Assembly (NCBI GenBank): GCA_016706865.1
Contig: JADJIS010000001.1
Span: 434,001-498,000, forward strand
Direction: 5' to 3'
DNA from: Bacteroidota bacterium
Lineage (GTDB): Bacteria > Bacteroidota > Bacteroidia > Chitinophagales > BACL12
DNA length: 64,000 bases
The notes beneath the pieces are model-generated. The model was given only the letters and a program-made list of their open reading frames with translations, was not told the origin of the DNA and did not search any database. The translations under genes and the position numbers were made by a program. This document shows positions 47,683 through 55,051 of this stretch, piece by piece; the stretch's first letter is position 1, and every line of letters starts with the position of its first letter.

Positions 47683-48231
47683 ATGACTGGAACAATATTA
47701 TTGGTAATTGCAGGATTATTTTCACTCCTGATCGTGATCGGATTATTTATTTCTTCGAAATACAAATTCAATAAGAGCATACAAATAAATAGCGATAAAA
47801 AAAATATTTTTAATACAATAGATGATCTCAGTACCTGGAAAAAATGGAGTGCCTGGAGTGTAGAAAATGATCCGAAAATTGTAATCACTTATGACGACAA
47901 GGAATCAGGCAACGGAGCTATGATGTTTTGGAAAGGAAAAAAAATGGGAAAGGGAGAAATTAAGATCACCAACACCGAACCATATAAAGAAATTGTATTA
48001 AGTGCAATTTTTAATAAAGGTGTTTTTAAAATGGATTTTAATATTCAATTGGAAGAAATAAAAGAAAATGAAATTCTCGTAAAATGGATAGTAAGCGGAA
48101 AAACCCGTCGCGGAGCATTTGCAAAGATTTTGGGAAGGATGTTACCTAAATGGATGGGAAAAGATATAGAAACTTCACTAAAGGTGCTTAAACATTTGTG
48201 CGAGGGAAACCTGGGAGCAATTGACAATTGA
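47683..48231 (+). CDS. SRPBCC-superfamily membrane-anchored protein
   Basis: A 182-residue protein with an N-terminal helix (ILLVIAGLFSLLIVIGLFI, residues 4-22). A START-like/SRPBCC fold follows (FNKSIQINSDKKNIFNTIDDLSTWKKWSAW... GAMMFWKGKKMGKGEIKI... VLSAIFNKGVFKMDFNIQL). The helix-grip family binds hydrophobic ligands; the ligand here is unknown. The last codons and the TGA stop (GAIDN, stop) are encoded by the first units of an ATTGACA heptad array, so the natural C-terminus may have been altered. Confidence 0.8.
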   Translation: MTGTILLVIAGLFSLLIVIGLFISSKYKFNKSIQINSDKKNIFNTIDDLSTWKKWSAWSVENDPKIVITYDDKESGNGAMMFWKGKKMGKGEIKITNTEPYKEIVLSAIFNKGVFKMDFNIQLEEIKENEILVKWIVSGKTRRGAFAKILGRMLPKWMGKDIETSLKVLKHLCEGNLGAIDN

Positions 48232-48482
48232 TAATTGACAATTGACAATTAACAGCCAAAAAAGGAGAAAGGAGAGAGGAGAAAGGAGAAAGGAGTTTAA
48301 ATTTCTTGCGAAATTTTGCGTGATTCCATTGTTTGTTTTCCAGATACTTGATACCTGATACCACAAAGGGAGTTCAAATTTCTTGCGAAATTTTAGCAAA
48401 TCCCACTGTTTGTTTTCCTATGTCGAATTCCCTTGTCCTATGTCAAGTCCTATGTCCTAGGTCCTATGTCCTATGTCCCATT
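48217..48482. repeat. Multi-family heptad composite between convergent genes
   Basis: Starting in the SRPBCC stop codon: ATTGACA/ATTGATA units, an AACAGCC box (48251), and GGAGAAA/GGAGAGA units. Two copies of TTCTTGCGAAATTTT follow, with GATACTT/GATACCT heptads between them. Finally TCCTATG units encode the C-terminus and stop codon of the minus-strand gene at 48464. The GGAGAAA-TTTCTTGCGAAA part recurs in opposite orientation at 49845-49978. Confidence 0.88.
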
Positions 48483-49531
48483 CCCCCTAACCGCAACTTC
48501 ACCTGCTCACCAATTTGTTTGAATGATTGGAAATTAAGTGGGAACTCGAGTAATACATGGAGGAAACTGAGGAAATATAATGCTGTTAAACCTGTTCTGT
48601 AATCGAATGAATACAGCACTACTGCAGCAACCCACAAAACAACAATTATTGCCAAACCAGGTCTGGAAATTTCATGCCATTTGATAACGGATGTTTTGGA
48701 GAACCAGTTTAAATAGTGATAGGTGTAAGCATATGCAATAAATCGTGTGATCAGAATTCCGGAACTTGTATTATAAATAATATCCCGCAATCCATCCATA
48801 CTCCGCACACCTTCCAGCATATGTGGCATAAGCCATTCAAAAACGGTATAGTTCAACGAAAAAAATGATTCATTATAAGCAGACTTTGCATAATCTGAAA
48901 TAATATATCCGGGTTGCCTGAATAAAATAAAAAAACTTACTGCACACAATAAAAATATCAGGATGGAAAAATATCCCGATACACTTTTTCCTTTTAATGC
49001 TCCAACTAAAATAAATGCCCCTGTGAAAATAAAAACGTGTATCAATGTTGGAAGAAATACTGCAAATAAAACGAGATAAAACTCACTCGAATGCATTGCG
49101 AGTCCTAAAAGAAACAGCAGGGAATAGCTGATCACTTTAAATGTGTTACTTTTTACAAGTATCATAATTAAAGCTGCTCCAAAGGAAAGAAAAATTAAGG
49201 TAGGTGTGAGTGAGCCCGCGCGTTCGGCAATATTTGTTATCCCCACATCAATAAAATTCCCATCCACGTCGGTGGGGAACACCCAGGAAAGAATGGGTCG
49301 TATGTAGGAAAATATTAGAATTAAAAAACACAGCACCAATAAAAAAATAAAATCCTTTTTTCCTTTTGTGAAATAATTTCTTTTGTGTAGCCAGGATATT
49401 TCAGTTAGATAATGCAAAGGGCCTAAAAATGCATAGGAAAATAAAAACAATTCGAAGGGAATTATAAATGCGGCAATTGCCGAAATCAACATTAATCCAA
49501 TATTTAAATAGTTTACCTGGGCTGTAGTCAT
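48464..49531 (-). CDS. Polytopic membrane protein, unknown function
   Basis: A 355-residue protein with about nine hydrophobic segments. His and Glu residues sit in or beside several helices (FLGPLHYLTEISWLHKRNYF; FLPTLIHVFIF; YAYTYHYLNWF; SFLHVLLEFPLNF). This arrangement of membrane histidines recalls di-iron membrane enzymes such as the Brp/Blh group, but I cannot assign a family. The last six residues (GMGHRT) and the stop codon lie in a TCCTATG heptad array. The gene is bracketed by the same repeat composite in inverted orientation (48245-48420 and 49845-49978). Confidence 0.6.
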   Translation of the reverse strand: MTTAQVNYLNIGLMLISAIAAFIIPFELFLFSYAFLGPLHYLTEISWLHKRNYFTKGKKDFIFLLVLCFLILIFSYIRPILSWVFPTDVDGNFIDVGITNIAERAGSLTPTLIFLSFGAALIMILVKSNTFKVISYSLLFLLGLAMHSSEFYLVLFAVFLPTLIHVFIFTGAFILVGALKGKSVSGYFSILIFLLCAVSFFILFRQPGYIISDYAKSAYNESFFSLNYTVFEWLMPHMLEGVRSMDGLRDIIYNTSSGILITRFIAYAYTYHYLNWFSKTSVIKWHEISRPGLAIIVVLWVAAVVLYSFDYRTGLTALYFLSFLHVLLEFPLNFQSFKQIGEQVKLRLGGMGHRT

Positions 49532-49748
49532 GCAACAAAATTAAAAAACATTTCACGGTTAGCCAATTGTGTGTTTTTTCACGCAAAGTCGCAAAGACGC
49601 AAAGGTGTTATGCCAGTAGTTTGACTTTTCTCACGCACAGCCCTCGATGAGGTGCAGGTGTCGCAGGGGCAGTTAGCAAACAAAGATTGAATTTTTTGAT
49701 TTTCAATCAAATAGTATTTGTAATTGAAATCATAATTGAAATAAACCA

Positions 49749-49773
49749 AAAATGGCCGCAAAACGGCCATTTT
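49749..49773 (-). terminator. Possible terminator of the ferritin gene
   Basis: Perfect 10-bp stem AAAATGGCCG / CGGCCATTTT with a 5-nt loop. On the minus strand it is followed by TTTTTGG. It lies past the heptad array, which would place the array in the ferritin mRNA 3' end. The segment 49532-49748 shows only an 8-bp repeat (CGCAAAGT, CGCAAAGA, CGCAAAGG near 49583). Confidence 0.6.
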
Positions 49774-49844
49774 GATAAAAATTTAATTTTTGTGACAAAC
49801 TTTTTTTCCCTTCAGAGAAAAAAGAGCATTTGGGTGATTCAAAT

Positions 49845-49978
49845 AAAATTTCGCAAGAAATTTAAACTTCTTCTCTTCTCTCCTGAAGTTGTATCACGTA
49901 TCAGGAAATCAAATAATGGTGTCCAATAAAATTTCGCAAGAAATTTAAACTCCTTTCTCCTCTCTCCTTTCTCCTCAC
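49845..49978. repeat. GGAGAAA heptad composite at the ferritin 3' end
   Basis: On the minus strand: the ferritin TGA stop, GGAGAAA/GGAGAGA units, TTTAAATTTCTTGCGAAATT, a GATACGTGATAC segment, a second GAGAAGAGAAG stretch and a second TTTCTTGCGAAATTTT. The order matches the composite at 48245-48420 read on the plus strand. Confidence 0.88.
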
Positions 49979-50484
49979 TTTCCTCCACCTGCAGCAGTCA
50001 TGCCGGCAAGTTCGCGATCTATCCAGTAGAGACCTCTGGAATCGTCAGGACCCAATAAATTGATCTTTTCGAGAACGCCACGGAATAATTTTTCTTCTTC
50101 ATGTTGTTCAGCCACATACCATTGCAGGAAGTTATAAGAGGAGTGATCTTTTTCATTCATACAAAGATCCACCAGCGAATTTATCGATTTGGTAACATCC
50201 AATTCATGGTCAAACACAGCTTCAAATAATTCTTTTAGCGACTTAAACTTGGTTGGAGGTTGTTTTATGTTTGGTGCGAGTGCGTGACCGCCTGCATCGT
50301 TAACATAATTGAATATTTTCATCATGTGCATGCGTTCTTCGTCTGCATGTCCATATAAAAACACTGCGGCACCCTGTAATCCCTTGGCATCGCACCAGGA
50401 TGCGGCCGAGAGATAATAATTAGAAGCATAAGCCTCCATTTCTATTTGGCGGTTTAAAGCGGTTTCAACCTTTTTAGTAAGCAT
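49975..50484 (-). CDS. ftnA: Ferritin (non-haem, FtnA type)
   Basis: A 169-residue ferritin from ATG 50482-50484 (MLTKKVETALNRQIEMEAYAS); the frame extends ten codons further upstream, but the shorter start fits the family. Ferroxidase ligands are visible: E17 in NRQIEMEAYAS (approximate), the EERMHM pair (HADEERMHMMKIF) and EQHEEEKLF. It stores iron as a 24-mer in the cytoplasm. The C-terminal GMTAAGGGK is Gly-rich, as in bacterial FtnA. The stop codon begins a GGAGAAA heptad array. Confidence 0.93.
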   Translation of the reverse strand: MLTKKVETALNRQIEMEAYASNYYLSAASWCDAKGLQGAAVFLYGHADEERMHMMKIFNYVNDAGGHALAPNIKQPPTKFKSLKELFEAVFDHELDVTKSINSLVDLCMNEKDHSSYNFLQWYVAEQHEEEKLFRGVLEKINLLGPDDSRGLYWIDRELAGMTAAGGGK

Positions 50485-50553
50485 ATCTGAATAATTTTTC
50501 ACAATGTTAAACAATACACCTCATTAGTAGTTCGAATACAGCGGAATTTATAA

Positions 50554-50724
50554 TTATTCTAAACTAGAGGCTGTGGCAACATCGGTGGGGTCGTCGCTGT
50601 TTTGCTCGGTTTCTTGTCCGAACTTAGGGCAGTCACAACCTTTTGTGCCGTCAAATAATCCACAGGAAGAAAATACAAGTGGTAATATTAATCCGAGGAG
50701 CAATAATGTTTTTCTGATTTTCAT
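50554..50724 (-). CDS. Small lipoprotein
   Basis: A 56-residue frame beginning MKIRKTLLLLGLILPLVFSSC, a classic lipoprotein signal with Cys21 as the lipidation site. The mature part (GLFDGTKGCDCPKFGQETEQ...) carries a C-D-C pair and ends in an acidic tail. Such tiny Cys-containing lipoproteins occur in Bacteroidota; the function is unknown. It is upstream of ferritin on the same strand, about 70 bp away. The conserved GCDCPKF motif could bind metal, which is speculation. Confidence 0.65.
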   Translation of the reverse strand: MKIRKTLLLLGLILPLVFSSCGLFDGTKGCDCPKFGQETEQNSDDPTDVATASSLE

Positions 50725-50793
50725 AGCTTTGCGGCACTAATTTAAGCAATAATTTAGAATACACCTCAAACGACAATAATTAAACCAATATTT

Positions 50794-51879
50794 TTGAGCT
50801 CCTCCGAAAAGAAAAAAATTTTAATTGCCCCTCTCGACTGGGGATTAGGACATGCCACGCGCTGCATACCGGTTGTTCGGGCTTGTCTGGGTATGAGCCA
50901 CGACGTAATAATTGCCTCTACCGGCCGCTCCCTGCAACTGTTAAAAAAAGAATTTCCACAATTAACCGCAATTGATGTTCCGGCCTACGATATCCAATAT
51001 CAGAAAAAGGGAAGTTTTATTATTAAAATTATTAGTCAATTAGGAAAAGTGTTTCGCGGAATTAAAAGAGAACATAAAGTAACACAACAAATAATTACAG
51101 AACACAAAATAGATCTCATTATTTCAGACAACCGTTATGGTATTTATAGTAAGAATGTATATAGCGTAATCATCAGTCATCAAATGATGGTAAAGATCCC
51201 AAAATTTAAAATTGCAGAACCCTTCGTGTATTTATGGTTGCAATATCAGCATAGAAAATTTAATGCGATCTGGATTCCCGATGTAAAAAATGAACCTAAT
51301 ATTTCAGGTGATCTTTCACATAAATATAAATTGCCTAAGCACGCACAATTTATCGGTGTGCTTACCCGCTTCCGCAAACCGGAAATTCAGCCGGCTATAA
51401 AATATAATGTGCTCGCAATTATTTCGGGACCGGAACCGCAGCGCACAATTTTTGAAGATCTCATAATTGAACAAGCGCAACAAACTACTAAAAAATATGT
51501 AATAGTAAGTGGCATATCAGAAAAAAATACGGATATTCAAATTAATGATAATATTCGAATTATCTCACATCTTCCGGGAGAAGAATTATTCCAATTAATT
51601 TTAAGTTCTGAAATTATTATTTCGCGCGGCGGATACAGCACTTTAATGGATCTTGCCGTATTAAATAAGAAATGCATATTTGTCCCAACTCCCGGACAAA
51701 CAGAACAAGAATATCTCGTAGAGGAATTACATGATAAGAAAATGGTATACGGAATAGATCAAGGACAATTTAAGTTGCAAACGGCACTGGAGGAAGTGGA
51801 AAAAACTAAAGGGTTTTATGTGGGAGTTGATGTAAAGGAGTTTGAAGGGGTGCTGAGAGATACAATAAATGGAATTTAA
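50794..51879 (+). CDS. MurG-like glycosyltransferase
   Basis: A 361-residue protein of the GT-B fold. It begins KKILIAPLDWGLGHATRCIPVVRACLGMSHDVIIASTG (nucleotide-sugar transferase N-terminal motif GLGHATR). The C-terminal half has NVLAIISGPEPQRTIFEDL and the donor-binding motif ISRGGYSTLMDLAVLNKKCIFVPTPGQTEQEYLVEEL. This resembles UDP-GlcNAc-type transferases annotated as MurG-like or YjjP-type 'glycosyltransferase family protein' in Bacteroidota. Substrate unknown. The start is TTG at 50794; there is no ATG before the conserved motif. Confidence 0.85.
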   Translation: MSSSEKKKILIAPLDWGLGHATRCIPVVRACLGMSHDVIIASTGRSLQLLKKEFPQLTAIDVPAYDIQYQKKGSFIIKIISQLGKVFRGIKREHKVTQQIITEHKIDLIISDNRYGIYSKNVYSVIISHQMMVKIPKFKIAEPFVYLWLQYQHRKFNAIWIPDVKNEPNISGDLSHKYKLPKHAQFIGVLTRFRKPEIQPAIKYNVLAIISGPEPQRTIFEDLIIEQAQQTTKKYVIVSGISEKNTDIQINDNIRIISHLPGEELFQLILSSEIIISRGGYSTLMDLAVLNKKCIFVPTPGQTEQEYLVEELHDKKMVYGIDQGQFKLQTALEEVEKTKGFYVGVDVKEFEGVLRDTINGI

Positions 51880-52440
51880 TATCAGATAACAATCAAAAAA
51901 TAAAAAATTACAATCGGATAGACTACCCGGAAAGAATTTCTTCGCTTGGAACCTGTAGATCAATAATAAAGAATATCGAACAAAGAATAAAGAACATTAA
52001 TCGGATCGTCAACCCAAAAGATATTACTCCGAATTAAACCTTGATAAATAAAAAAAAACAATCGGATCGACACCCGGGAAATATGACTCCGTAGTGAAAC
52101 CGTAGAATATAAAATAACAATCAAAAAATAAAAAATCCGTCAGTGGCCGGGCAGGCATTAATCGGATCGACTGCCCGGAAGATATTACTCCGAAGAGAAC
52201 GTTCGATGTAAACGGAAACTAACTCCCCTATGGGGTAGGGGGCCAAAAACTTGAAAATAAATATCGAATAAAGAACAAAGAATAAAGAACAATTAACAAA
52301 TCGACACCATAGGTGATTTTCCTCCGAAGTGAACATTGGATAATATCCAATAACAATCAAAAAATAAAAAATAACAATCGGATATACACCCGGATGATTT
52401 TCCTCCGTATCAAACTCTTTCAACTCCTTCAACCCTTTCA
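51880..52440. repeat. Composite repeats with CAATCGGATCGACACCCGGA linker
   Basis: About six degenerate modules (linkers near 51913, 51993, 52061, 52159, 52300 and 52377). Each has the linker AATCGGATCGACACCCGGAA followed by GATATTACTCCGAAG, and an A-rich heptad part (AATAAAG, AACAAAG, AAAATAA units). No gene. The minus-strand frame at 52121-52441 is contained in the repeats. Confidence 0.82.
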
Positions 52441-52469
52441 ACGAACCGCCAACAAAGTTTCATGCAGAA

Positions 52470-52940
52470 TCAGTTTTCCCTCCGTAATATTTTTTTCAAT
52501 AAACTTATTTGTCCTAAATGATAATGTGTATGCTCAATAATTCCATGCATATTTTTGTAATAATTGCAGTATTTCGAATCACTAAATGTTTCCAATAGTT
52601 TGGATTCATCCATTTTGCCGAGTTGAAGGGCAAATAATTCTGCTTCTGTTAATGTTTTCGTAACTAACTTCTGCCAGTCCTCAGAATTATTGATTTCAGG
52701 TACATTAAAACTTAATTTGTCACTTGCATTTAATGGTTCTCCATGCAGCACCTTCAAAACATTTTCCACATAATAATTCATATGAAAAACAAGCGTTGCA
52801 ATAGTATTCAGATCATATACTTTAGTTTTAGCTTCTTCCCAACTTATATCGGCTAAAGTATCCTTAACATTTACAGAAGTCCAATTACCTCCGAAATGTA
52901 CATCTCTGAAATGTTTTGTTATTTGATTTATTATTGACAT
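52470..52940 (-). CDS. DinB-like (DUF1572-type) protein
   Basis: A 156-residue helical protein with the DinB-like four-helix pattern. It has an N-terminal helix with a GGNWTSVNVKDTLADISWEEA segment, HMNYYVENVLKVLHGEPL (first His), and the C-terminal HGIIEHTHYHLGQISLLKKIL, in which the two or three His form the metal site of the family. Members bind a divalent metal; many act as thiol-dependent S-transferases, but the function of this branch is unknown. Confidence 0.8.
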   Translation of the reverse strand: MSIINQITKHFRDVHFGGNWTSVNVKDTLADISWEEAKTKVYDLNTIATLVFHMNYYVENVLKVLHGEPLNASDKLSFNVPEINNSEDWQKLVTKTLTEAELFALQLGKMDESKLLETFSDSKYCNYYKNMHGIIEHTHYHLGQISLLKKILRREN

Positions 52941-52987
52941 AATATCAATATTAAGTGTCTAATACATATTATTTTTTACCCCTGTAT

Positions 52988-53013
52988 CAAAGGCATCGAA
53001 TTCGACGCCTTTG
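52988..53013 (-). terminator. Hairpin after the DUF1059-like gene
   Basis: CAAAGGC-ATCGAATTCGAC-GCCTTTG, with an inner TCGAATTCGA palindrome, 7 bp after the stop codon at 53020. The downstream T-run is weak. Confidence 0.6.
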
Positions 53014-53019
53014 AAATGT

Positions 53020-53259
53020 TTATTCCGAATCAGGTAAAAGTTCAAATTCTTTTCGTTTGCCTTCAAACCATTCGTTCATGGCGTTGGAATTTTGCATTAA
53101 CTCACGCATTTTTCCCATTGCCTGAAGATGAGGCTGATCCATTTTTTGCATCATCTCCATACCGTGATCCTTACTCATTTGAGCAATTTCTTCAAAGCTG
53201 TTTGCTGTGAATTCTGTGTCACAAGCGCCACCTAATTGTTTACAGGTCATTGTTTTCAT
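53020..53259 (-). CDS. DUF1059 family protein
   Basis: A 79-residue protein beginning MKTMTCKQLGGACDTEFTANSFEEIAQMSKDHG, which matches the DUF1059 pattern (TCxxLGGxCD...F...FEEIA...HGMEM). The pair of Cys may bind a metal or act in redox chemistry. Function unknown. Single gene on the minus strand. Confidence 0.85.
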   Translation of the reverse strand: MKTMTCKQLGGACDTEFTANSFEEIAQMSKDHGMEMMQKMDQPHLQAMGKMRELMQNSNAMNEWFEGKRKEFELLPDSE

Positions 53260-53320
53260 AAAAAAAATGTTTAATTTATAGTTTTAATAATTTTTTAGAA
53301 GATAAAGCTAATAGTTTAAA

Positions 53321-54307
53321 CTAAAACTTCATTAATTGTTTAAATTTATTTTGATAAGTCTGCCAATAATTTCTTTTGCTCGATTCACTTAAAAAGGACG
53401 CATGAATCATTCTTTTTACTTCAGTGGATTCTGATAACATTTGATCCATAATGGCTTTAAAAATATCCTCATTTATTTCGGCATGTTTGGCCAGTAATGA
53501 AAATTGATTTCTTATATTCCCTTTACTTAAATTTTTAGGTAACAATCCATCGTTTAAGGCAAAGTCTTTATCGTCAACATGGATGCGACTGTTCAACAGA
53601 TCATAGGCGGGACTCAATCGATAATCTCCCAGATCAGTTTCGGTTATTGAAAAATTTTTAAGATGTGCATCGCCATTAGAAAATAAATAATTAAATAAAA
53701 TTAATTTTAATAATTTAGGTGATTCTGATCTATAAGCAGGTAAGTAATATTTCATTAATTCAAATAGATCGAGATAATTTCCCGAATATTTATAATGTTC
53801 GCCATGGGTTTGGGGTGTTTTTCCTGCAAGTGAGGCAAAATCATCCTGGGCATTTTTTGTGCCATCTAAATTTATGTCAAATCGTTTTGTAATGTAGGCA
53901 GGTGTTCCATCTGCAAAAAAAATTAATGCATTTTCCGCAGTTTCTATTTTGAATATCTGTCTAGCAATTTGCATGGTAAGATGCTCATTTGCCGGCATCT
54001 GCTCAATTCTTTTTCCTGCAGTGGGAATGGGCTTCAATATATGCGTTCCTTTTTCTCCTTCCCTTGCTAGTTTTAATTTGTTTTTTACCATGATTAGGGA
54101 AAATTTTTCCTGTACTCCCGAAATAGAAATGTGTTTTCTGTTATCTTCAAATATTTGATCTGCTTTTGAATTTGAGGAGGGGGAATTATATGGTAAGATG
54201 TGATGAACTTTTCTGTCGTTAAAAACTCTTTTTAAGCAGGTTCTACTGTAGGTGGTAAAACCTCCTGCTAAAGTTCCGGGGCAGAATTGTATTTTTGGTA
54301 AAGTCAC
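53321..54307 (-). CDS. hipT: HipT-like toxin kinase (HipA C-terminal family)
   Basis: A 328-residue Ser/Thr kinase of the HipA family, lacking the N-terminal subdomain encoded by the preceding gene. N-terminal FCPGTLAGGFTTYSRTCLK, the gatekeeper loop S61-I62-S63 followed by GVQEKFSL, the catalytic loop G212-D213-A214-H215-L216-K217-N218, and the DFG-equivalent SPAYDLLNS. The Ser-x-Ser motif matches the autophosphorylated pair described for HipT of the HipBST system. HipA/HipT kinases phosphorylate aminoacyl-tRNA synthetases and stop growth; the target here is unknown. GTG start overlaps the hipS stop (TAGTG). Confidence 0.88.
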   Translation of the reverse strand: MTLPKIQFCPGTLAGGFTTYSRTCLKRVFNDRKVHHILPYNSPSSNSKADQIFEDNRKHISISGVQEKFSLIMVKNKLKLAREGEKGTHILKPIPTAGKRIEQMPANEHLTMQIARQIFKIETAENALIFFADGTPAYITKRFDINLDGTKNAQDDFASLAGKTPQTHGEHYKYSGNYLDLFELMKYYLPAYRSESPKLLKLILFNYLFSNGDAHLKNFSITETDLGDYRLSPAYDLLNSRIHVDDKDFALNDGLLPKNLSKGNIRNQFSLLAKHAEINEDIFKAIMDQMLSESTEVKRMIHASFLSESSKRNYWQTYQNKFKQLMKF

Positions 54308-54633
54308 TATTCTTTAATTTTTATAACACTCACCGCTCCGATGCTATCATATTTTGCTGTGATCATTAATAAACCAAAATGATCGTCGTTATCAATTCGG
54401 TGATGTTTGCAGACAATGTATTTATTATTTCCTTCCGGCAACATGTTGTAAAAAAATGGGAATAAAAATTTTGACCTATACTCCTCCTCTCTTTTGGGCA
54501 AGGTTAGGCTTATACCCGGCTTGCTGTCATCTGCCAGCCAGAACCTATTATACATAAAGGAAAAATTACCATCATCAAATTGTGTTAATACTCCTGCTTC
54601 TTCTTCCTTAAAAAATATTTTTGCCGATCTCAT
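54307..54633 (-). CDS. hipS: HipS-like protein (HipA N-terminal subdomain)
   Basis: A 108-residue protein corresponding to the HipA N-subdomain 1 (couple_hipA): FKEEEAGVLTQFDDGNFSF, ISLTLPKREEEYRSKFLFPFF, NMLPEGNNKYIVC, DNDDHFGLLMITAKYDSIGAVSV. In the three-gene HipBST systems, HipS is the antitoxin for HipT. It overlaps hipB by 4 bp (ATGA) and hipT by 1 bp. Confidence 0.87.
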   Translation of the reverse strand: MRSAKIFFKEEEAGVLTQFDDGNFSFMYNRFWLADDSKPGISLTLPKREEEYRSKFLFPFFYNMLPEGNNKYIVCKHHRIDNDDHFGLLMITAKYDSIGAVSVIKIKE

Positions 54634-54848
54634 TTAGTTTCCGACCTATCTTTTATTTTTAAATACAGATCCAATCCTAAAACATCTGCAAGTTTCTTCA
54701 GTGTTAAAATTGTAGGATTCCCCTTGCCGCTTTCAAATTGTTTTAGGGTACGCAATCCCACACCCGACAATTCTGCAAGGGTTTCCTGCGTAACGTTAAG
54801 TTCTGTGCGACGTGCTTTAATAAGTTTAATCAGATCATGAAAGTGCAT
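54630..54848 (-). CDS. hipB: HipB-like XRE-family repressor
   Basis: A 72-residue helix-turn-helix protein (LIKLIKARRTELNVTQETLAELSGVGLRTLKQFESGKGNPTILTLKKLADVLGLDLYLKI) of the HipB type, including the C-terminal beta strand LDLYLKIKD that forms the dimer sheet. It is first in the operon and should repress it. Its ATG lies inside one of the operator-like repeats (GTGC-N8-GCTC at 54843-54858). Confidence 0.88.
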   Translation of the reverse strand: MHFHDLIKLIKARRTELNVTQETLAELSGVGLRTLKQFESGKGNPTILTLKKLADVLGLDLYLKIKDRSETK

Positions 54849-54980
54849 TATACGGCTCTTTTACATGTAAATATAAGGGTAAAATTAATAAATATATAAT
54901 AATGTGCGTTAAAATGCACTTTATTATACATTTATCGGTAATAATAATATAAATATATTAAATGGTGCAGTATAATGCAC
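54843..54980. promoter_or_regulatory. Operator region of the HipBST-like operon
   Basis: GTGC-N8-GCAC occurs at 54904-54919 and 54965-54980, and as GTGC-N8-GCTC at 54843-54858, overlapping the hipB start. The half-site appears as TATAATGCACTTT at two of these places. The 4-N8-4 geometry parallels the TATCC-N8-GGATA operators of E. coli HipB. No match to TAnnTTTG is obvious. Confidence 0.7.
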
Positions 54981-55051
54981 TTTATAATATAATATCCTTG
55001 TTTCTAAATTTTCGGTGGTGGGTCCTCGAAGGGAATTGTGTCGGTGTAGTA

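Noticed and set aside
49583..49610. CGCAAAG repeat as another heptad array
   Set aside because: The period here is 8 bp (CGCAAAGT, CGCAAAGA, CGCAAAGG), so it does not belong to the 7-bp class.
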